A stretch of 25,909 nt of DNA. It comes from Pelargonium nanum. Taxonomy: Eukaryota; Streptophyta; Magnoliopsida; Geraniales; Geraniaceae. The stretch spans positions 1-25,909 of the forward strand of contig JAYMTF010001146.1 of assembly GCA_036897485.1 (NCBI GenBank), read 5' to 3'. Both the position numbers and the translations under genes were made by a program. The notes under the pieces were generated by a model. That model saw nothing but the letters and a program-made list of their open reading frames with translations, was not told where the DNA came from and did no database searches. Below, piece by piece: positions 19,591-25,909 of the stretch; positions within the stretch are counted from its first letter, which is position 1; each line of letters opens with the position of its first letter.

Positions 19591-22097
19591 ATGTCGTCCA
19601 ATTCTTCTTCGGTGATTACGCCGGAAGATGTGTTGGAGTCGCTAATGAACGACGGAACTATCGATTCTCTCCGATTGAAAATCATCAATCAGCTCAAAGC
19701 CAATGTGAGTTGTTTTTTCTTCTTTTGTATCTTTCAATTTGTCTAATCAAATTTGATACTGATTTTATTGGTGGAGCTATTCATTTTGATGTTGTGTATA
19801 TATTTGGTGGAAGCTTAATGATGAGTTGAAACATACTATAGTGATTGATGAAGCAACTTTGATTTCATCATTTCATTTTTGTTTTTAGCTCGAATGCAAG
19901 AATTTGTTAGTTTATAATTGAGTTCGAGCTATGAGAATTGAGAAAACCTATTAAAAATGGTCACATGATATGTTGTGAACTTGAATTTGGCTGACAATTT
20001 GCATGTTTCGTACAACCACTATGAGGGGAGACTATGCATAATGTCAAGGTTGGTGCCTTGTGACCTTGTGGTTACAAGTTTGATTAAGAAAAATAGCTTC
20101 GGTGCAAAAGTACTGTTAAGCTTCATACATACATTGATGCATTGGGCTGCACATTTATTTATTTAAAGGAAACAGCTTTCATGCAAAACAATGGGAAAGC
20201 TTCGCACATACATGACCCTCGCCAGATCCCATAATGGTGGGACTGTTGGAGTTCAATGCATTGGGCTGCCCTTTTATTTATAACTGAACTGAAATGATTG
20301 TTCTGTCGTGTGCTTATGAGAGTTTGATACCTCATAATGAAATTCAGTTGAAGTTACAATCTTAGTTTCCTTGCTAAATATTGAACTTAAATTTGTCTGG
20401 CAATTTGTGTTTGTTTATATGTGTAAAGTAATCTTCTTGTTTCACTTTGAGAGTGATGCAACACAATTGAGGTCGGATCTTATAGTGAGAACCTTGTTTC
20501 TACTATAAACTTTGTATCTGAGCAGCATAAGAAGAAAACAAGATGAGCTTGATATCCTTAACTGAATTACTCCCTTTGTTCCAAAATGGGCATTCCCTTT
20601 CTCATCTATGTAAAAATTAAGGATACATTAGTAATGCTTGAATTTTTCCCATAATACCCCATGTGCTCTTCTAGTGCCAAACTCATGAGGTTCTCACTAA
20701 CTTATCATAGGGATGTTGTTGATAATATATGCATAACTAACTAACTAAAAAAAGAAAGTGGATACTCATTTTGGGATGGAGGGAGTATTAAAGTCCCAAA
20801 GAAAAAATTTGAGGAACATAAGATCATCTTGGCCTATTTTAGTTAACACAGTGAGACTTTTGAATGCCGAATGGTTTAGCCGTTTAGGTTCATATTGCTT
20901 CTAAAAGGACATTGTTTTGATATGTCGGTTTTGGTCCAGGAAGAGTTGAAGACTACCACCATAAAAATGGCAGAACAGAGTAAAGTTCTCAATACCCCCG
21001 GGGCAGAGAAACAAACCAAAAGAGAGCTATTTGATGCACTTCGGCAGGAACTCGAGTAAGTTACAGCTTGCTTTTCAATCCTTACAGCATTGAAAATGTA
21101 GGCATTAAATACTTTTAAACGAGCAGTTACGAGCTCGTAGTTCTATGCAATTGTTCAAGGTGTTTGATACACCATTTGGAAATCTAAAATTACATCGAAA
21201 AGTTAGCTGTCGTAGCTCCTAATGGTTGACGTCTGAATGACCAATTATGGCATTGGTTGGAATGTATGGGTTAGATCCCAGCATGTTGGCTGAGTGTGCA
21301 ACTTCAAAACTAAGCTACCGAAGGCTATTATATAGGAGTAAAATAGAGGTGAGTCGACTCACAGCGAGTCACTCTCAAAACAACTTAGTTTTGATTAATA
21401 GAGATTAAAGTCTTATGTAGTTTTGATTATGAATGAACCCTAATTACGTAGTTTTGATTATGAATGAACCCACCCTAATTACGTAGTTTTGATTATAGAC
21501 ATCTTTTTCACTCTCATCACACGTGAACTTTTAGGCAGCTCTTCTGTTCGATTCTCAGGCTCAGCCCTTACAAGTTACATCCATCATAAGCTCTTAAAAT
21601 GGTGGTGAGATAATCAGAATAATTATTGTTGATAATCTTGTAATAGAGCTTTAGCGATCATCTGTTATTTGTACTGTGAATGTAATGGTAACTTCCGCTC
21701 ATTAGCAAGTGAGAAATATTTTCTTCTAATTTTGTGTTTCATGGCATGCAGAGCTCCAGTACTGGAAAAGGCCTCTAAATCAGTTTGGGAATTGATTTTG
21801 GACAATAATGGCCTGGGAAAAGAGATTAGCGAAACGGTCGAGAAAGTCTTTTGCCGATTGAGTGGAAGAGAACCTCCATTGTTCCCTGACCCAAGCACCA
21901 TCACCCAGCAAGATAAAGAAAATGGAAACGAGAAAGGAAAAGCAAAAGAGAGGAACGATGAAAACGACGAGGAGAAATCAGAATCGAAATCAAAGAAAAG
22001 AAGCTTTCTCGAGATGAATGCAGAAGTAGAGGAATCAAATGAAGTTGCAAGCAAATCCGATGACCCTCCCACAATACCCGAACAATCATCAACATAG
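19591..22097 (+). CDS. SHG1/BOD1-type domain protein (putative COMPASS-like component)
   Basis: Three exons, 19591-19704, 20940-21055 and 21752-22097, join in frame to 191 residues. The first ~115 residues form an all-helical region: PEDVLESLMNDGTIDSLR, then NQLKANEELKT, then KRELFDALRQELEAPVLEK and VEKVFCRLSG. The opening pattern, a short amphipathic helix followed by D-G-x-[IF]-D-x-[LF]-R, is the hallmark of the SHG1/BOD1 family, which in yeast is a subunit of the Set1 histone H3K4 methyltransferase complex and in animals includes the BOD1 mitotic proteins. The remaining ~75 residues are a charged, disordered tail rich in Lys, Glu and Ser with a KSKKRS basic cluster that could be a nuclear signal. 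Introns of 1235 and 696 bp carry a SINE, a Stowaway element and a minisatellite. Family assignment is from pattern alone; function in plants is not inferred beyond that. Confidence 0.72.
20030..20281 (+). mobile_element. Au-like SINE, apparently a partial doublet
   Basis: The stretch 'gtgaccttgtggttacaagtttgatta' contains, in its last part, a degenerate tRNA-type B box (GTTTGATTA). It is followed by sequence like the 3' part of plant Au SINEs: 'cttcgcacatacatgaccctc', 'ccagatcccataatggtggga' and 'gcattgggctgccctttta', each read as separate blocks. A shortened version of the same 3' part precedes it (20091-20160, with 'gcattgggctgcacatttattta'), so two pieces seem to lie in tandem. It sits in intron 1 of the SHG1-like gene, sense to it. 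Edges are approximate and no target duplication is certain. Confidence 0.65.
20570..20785. mobile_element. Stowaway MITE
   Basis: A 216-bp element flanked by TA on both sides (20568-20569 and 20786-20787) in intron 1 of the SHG1-like gene. It starts CTCCCTTTGTTCCAAAATGG and its end, reverse-complemented, reads CTCCCTCCATCCCAAAATGA. These terminal inverted repeats and the TA duplication are diagnostic of Stowaway elements mobilised by Tc1/mariner transposases. It has no coding capacity. Confidence 0.9.
21417..21498. repeat. Minisatellite in SHG1-like intron 2
   Basis: Units begin 'gtagttttgattatgaatga' at 21417 and 21448, and 'gtagttttgattatag' at 21483. The first two units are 31 and 35 bases, differing by a 4-base insertion (cacc/accc). 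A weaker relative (ttagttttgatta) lies at about 21386. Confidence 0.85.
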
Positions 22098-22712
22098 ATT
22101 TATGTCGTGTTTTGAGGTGAATTTCCCCAATATATTCTTGACTATAGATTCTATGTTCTTATCAGTTTAAGAGTTAGTTCAAGAATGAAAGTGAACAAAT
22201 TAGGACAACATAGGATAGAGTTGACTGTGACAAAAGAAGTCAAGACTTCCAGGTTGTGTGCACAGAACACAATTTGTTGTAGTTTGTTAATGAATATTCA
22301 TATATATGATATGATGTATTTTGCTCCTAGCTGCTTCTGGCTCTGTTTTGGGGGAAAATTGAGGCTATTGCAGCTTGCATTTCATGTTACTGTTAACAAA
22401 GTTATTACCATAATGGAGTTTACAAAACTATTTGAGCAAGAGAGATTATTGATCAAAGAACAAATGAATTTGTATTGAAATCTCTATATCAGAACAACTT
22501 GACATTGACCATTTCTCACATAGAGACCTAAAACCTAGAAATCCCCAAATGAGGGCCTAATCTTCAAGAACTGCCAAAAAAAATGAAAACTCTACCAAAA
22601 GAAGAAGATAACCTTCTATTATTCTATTGCATATTCCTAATGTTGTACATAAATATTTTCTGATGATTCTTCAACCTCAGAAACCACAACCCTAACTTGC
22701 TCCACAATCCAA
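22098..22712. other. Convergent 3' flanks of SHG1-like and TRF2/HOY1-like genes
   Basis: 615 bases between two stop codons facing each other. It should contain both 3' untranslated regions. I see no other gene or element. Confidence 0.6.
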
Positions 22713-23330
22713 CTAATAACGGTCAACTCCACCATAATTCTCCATCCATGAATCTTGACCGAATGGCGAAGGCGCCGGATACAGTAACCCATTGTTTCTT
22801 GCTATATTCATCATCTGATGATGATCAAACCCAACATTGGAATGGTCAATTCCACCAAACTGATGATGAACATTGTTCATGTGCCCCATCACACCATTAG
22901 CACTAGTGCTAGCAATATTTGAGCTTGACCCATGACCCTCTTGCTGGTTGTTGATCAGATTATTAAATGAATTCACTCTATCCATGTACATTTTGTGATC
23001 TGCAAACCCGGTTTGCGAATCCGAAAACAGCTGAGATTCAAGGCTGCTCAGCATTTGATGATTGTGTGGTAAATGATGATAATCTTGGTTGATCACCTGT
23101 GTGTTTGTGATGCTCATAGCTTGTTGTTGCTGATATTGTTGTAATAGTAGTGCATGGATTTGTTGATCTCTTGAGAAGCTGCTGACTTTGCTCCCTCCAG
23201 GTATTTGTTGGTTCCAATTATATGCCATGTGATTTTGATTCAAGCTATAGCTCCTGCTGCTGGTGCTCTCATCTGTTGGTCTGAAATCTATAACTAGACC
23301 AACAAGGAAGATCAATTTAGTAACCAAGAA

Positions 23331-23366
<36 letters not shown>

Positions 23367-25445
23367 GTAGTACCTGAGTCAGGTGAAGTGGACTTGGGGG
23401 GCTGATATGCTTGAAGAGGTGGCTGAGAAGCAACCATGGGCATGGTTGGGAGAAACAGAGGCAAAGCTGATGCCGAAATGTCTGATGTTTTGTAGAACTG
23501 TCTGCTACTGAAACCAAAAGAGAAGTCCAAGTATGGAAATTCTTCAAAGCAAAGAGAGGGAGTAGAAGGGAATGGCTGCTGGCTAAGCTTCATCAATCTA
23601 CTGTCAGCTTGCAGCAACTTCTCATAGGGTTTGTCAAGTAACCCTGGTGAAAATTTAAGGTAGTGTCTCCTGAAAATATTATGTAGACAACAACATGTTA
23701 CAAACAAAACAAAACAAAATTGGTTAACATGTTGATTGACATGTGTTGTTGGAACCAAGATTGATGTTTTGTTACCTGAAACGAGGAGCTTGGCCTTCTG
23801 TGAAATCTGTTGTTGTGCTCCATATTGTGTGCTTCCTTGGCTGAGGGTTTTGCTCTTGGAAGAATGTGGGTGGTTGGTTTAGCTGCAAAAGCGAAACAAA
23901 AAGAGAGCTTATTGTAACGAACTGAATGTTTTTCAAAATTAAAAATCTACGTACATTAGAGAAAAAAATATGAGAGAATATGTTATACGAAAGTTGGTGT
24001 AGTTGGTAAAGATCTTTAATCACATCTTTTTTTTCTATGTAGCTGAGGTGACGCTTCGATCTATCATTGAATAAGGAAACAGATTGGTACCTCAATTTCT
24101 AAAATTCCTTGCTGATCTTTGATAATGGTGGCTCTAATTGCAGAGATATCAGACCATTGAATCTCAATCTTTCTCTTCAATTTCTCCTTTTGCTCAAGAA
24201 CCTCCCATACCAGCTTTCTCTTTGCATAGTAACATTTGGCCACCAAGTCACCTTCATTTTTAGATTCCACCTGTGAATTGAATAGCTTTCAATTATTTTA
24301 TCCAAATACAAAAAATACAGTATATTGTTTTAGAAATAGACCTCTTTGATTTGTATTCATAAACTAATTTTATTGTTACACCAAATGTGCATATATATGT
24401 ACCTAACAAAATAGAAATAAATAAACAATTTTTTTTTTAATGGTCTTACATGCCATGAACCAATTTTGAGTATTTTAGCAGAAAAGTTGGAGGCTTTAAG
24501 CTTCTCCTTCTCAGGCTGTGACATGTAATTGTTGTTGTCACACCTCCTCCTCTCTGGCCCTCCGGCGCCACCATTGCCGCCGCCGCCGCTGTGATCAGAG
24601 TCATGACTACTAGTAGTGGGGGTGGACCTTTCTTGCACCAAAGCCATCTCTATTGAGCTCAAAAAATCAGGTGTCTTGTGCAGTGTCAACCCAAGAGGTC
24701 CTAATCCCATTATGATTTCTGCAACTCCCTAACAAAAACAAGCAAACAAGAAACTCAAATTTACTAAAATGCCACTATAGAGAAAAACTAACAAAGCTAG
24801 AAAAAAAAATTGTAGCATAGGACTAAATTCTGAGTTCAAAACCTTACCAAAAAGAGGAAAATAACAAAAATACTTTCAGCCCACTAAAATGACAAAACTC
24901 AAAGCAAACCAGAAACTCAAAATTACCAAAATGACATCCTAACTAAACTAACAAAACTTTTCTTAAAAAAGATAGGATGTACCATTGGACTTTTGAGTTC
25001 AAAACCTTCCAAAAAGAAAATGAAAAACACAAAATACTTTGAGCCCACTAAAATGGGAGAAAATCATATGTTTGAGAACTTGAAACAAACTAGATACTCA
25101 CAATTACCAAAATGCCATCCTACAAAAAACATCATATGTATCAAAAGTTCAAAAAAAACTAGGAACTCAAAATTACCAAAATACCCTCGTATGATAACTA
25201 ACAAAACAGTCAAAACTTTAAGAAAATGGAGCATTGGACCAAAAACTTGAGTTCAAAATCTTCCATAAACCAACCTTGTCATGACCAAAATGGCTCTCTC
25301 TGTGTCTTTCTTGGATCATGTTATTGACCAACATGTTGATTTGGTCTCCAGGAAGAGCCTCATGATGATCAGCTGAAGAAGAAAAATCTTGATGATCCTC
25401 ATGAAACCCATCATTGCTTGAAGCTCCATAGCTCTCTGGCCCCAT
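22713..25445 (-). CDS. TRF2/HOY1 PH-like domain protein, Gln-rich C-terminus
   Basis: Six exons, 25445-25275, 24728-24450, 24270-24091, 23882-23776, 23669-23374 and 23293-22713, join in frame to 537 residues. The N-terminus (1-57) is His- and acid-rich, followed by IIMGLGPLGLTLHKTPDF (about 62-79), a Ser/Thr and Gly-rich linker (GGGGNGGAGG), and a conserved core of about residues 135-270: KILKIGSWHVESKNEGDLVA, KIEIQWSDISAIRATI, KDQQGILEIELNQPPTFF, TTDFTEGQAPRFRRHYLKF and LSQQPFPS. This core is the plant-specific module that databases label TRF2/HOY1 PH-like. The C-terminal 190 residues are rich in Gln, Asn, His and Met (QQYQQQQ), as in transcriptional regulators. No membrane span or signal peptide is seen. 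Nuclear, regulatory action is an inference. The family's biochemical role is poorly known to me. Confidence 0.85.
23336..23363. repeat. (GA)14 microsatellite in an 80-bp intron
   Basis: Twenty-eight bases of uninterrupted GA lie in intron 5 of the TRF2/HOY1-like gene (23294-23373). On the coding strand it is (CT)14 starting about 10 bases after the donor GTACTACC. Confidence 0.95.
24741..25262. repeat. Imperfect tandem repeats in TRF2/HOY1-like intron 1
   Basis: Four starts related to 'gaaactcaaaattaccaaaa' occur at 24750, 24912, 25093 and 25162. The first two units (about 162 and 181 bases) also share 'gagttcaaaaccttaccaaa' and 'tactttcagcccactaaaat'; the last again ends with 'gagttcaaaatcttcca'. 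They fill most of the 546-bp intron 24729-25274. Confidence 0.75.
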
Positions 25446-25909
25446 TTTTTTTATGCTGATACTGTTACTGTGTCCACTAAAAACACACACAACAACACCC
25501 AGTTTCTGATATCAGCTACAAAAAATACAACAAACCCTTTTCTGGTATCAGCAAATGAACTGAACCCAGAAAGCAAAAATTGTTTTTTGCTTGTATTTTC
25601 TGAGAAATTAATGTGGGTTTTGGTGACCCTAAATAGTCGGAGCCGCCAAAACAGAGGAGATAAGTAAGAACAGAACAGAGAGAAAGAAGGAAGGAAGGAA
25701 AGAAACTGAGTGAAATGGATTTGCTGTAGATTCTGTTGCCAGAGCCAATCTATATATCAAGTGTTTATATATATTTGTTTCAAAAAAATGAATTTGTAAC
25801 CAAAAATGATTTTCATTAGAGAGAGAGAGATTTTTATTTTTTAATTAAATATTAAATAACAAAAATCATCCAAAAATATCAATTTGCCATTGTATGCCAC
25901 GTGTATGCC
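25446..25909 (-). promoter_or_regulatory. Leader and promoter of the TRF2/HOY1-like gene
   Basis: Read on the minus strand, a TATATAG box (25750-25756) lies about 305 bases before the start codon, next to ATTGGC (a reversed CCAAT). A pyrimidine-rich leader follows, with a (TTCC)n run complementary to the ggaa repeat at 25688-25701. A GA run (25818-25829) lies further upstream and a G-box CACGTG is at 25898-25903. The long CT-rich leader is common in plant regulatory genes. Confidence 0.5.

Noticed and set aside
20041..20090. Possible tRNA gene
   Set aside because: Only a degenerate B box is present with no cloverleaf; it is better explained as the head of a SINE.
25895..25909. Regulatory pair of 'gtatgcc' repeats around the G-box
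   Set aside because: The window ends here, so the context cannot be judged; noted only as a G-box.

Overview
The window is nuclear DNA of a flowering plant, most likely a eudicot. All seven genes are eukaryotic and six of them are plant-typical intron/exon genes with canonical GT-AG splice sites and short AT-rich introns. The transposable elements (a Stowaway MITE, an Au-like SINE, a Mutator-type foldback MITE) are also plant families. I cannot name the species.

Layout, left to right. (1) 1-4374 is a locus built around the small ribosomal protein gene RPL29 (2252-2723, +). Its roughly 1.4-1.6 kb 3' flank occurs twice, at 1-1340 and from 2770, so a second RPL29 copy probably lies just left of the window. 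(2) A 250-bp hairpin MITE with a 9-bp target duplication sits at 4375-4624. (3) A universal stress protein gene (5095-5842, +) converges on (4) calreticulin (6213-9915, -, 14 coding exons, 420 aa, HDEL). The calreticulin upstream region carries a perfect ER-stress element. (5) A type I vacuolar H+-pyrophosphatase (11595-14916, -, 7 exons, 761 aa) is complete. (6) An RluA-family RNA pseudouridine synthase (16359-19094, -, 2 exons, 357 aa) stands head to head, over a 496-bp shared upstream region, with (7) a 191-aa protein with a probable SHG1/BOD1-type domain (19591-22097, +, 3 exons). (8) A 537-aa nuclear-type protein with a TRF2/HOY1-like PH domain (22713-25445, -, 6 exons) fills the right end.

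The genes do not form a pathway. Themes are housekeeping (ribosome, RNA modification), ER folding and calcium storage (calreticulin), vacuole energisation (H+-PPase), stress (USP) and probable chromatin or regulatory functions (SHG1-like, TRF2/HOY1-like). Introns and flanks are rich in local tandem duplications, several of them touching splice donors or acceptors.

I found no convincing novel multi-gene system. The points most worth a second look are: the RPL29 duplication with its nested repeats, the hairpin MITE, the 12-nt coding exon that completes the HDEL signal, the perfect ERSE, the divergent promoter with alternative starts of the pseudouridine synthase, the plant SHG1-like gene, and a pair of competing splice acceptors in the TRF2/HOY1-like gene. 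All gene models were joined by hand from splice consensus and reading frame; no transcript evidence was available.
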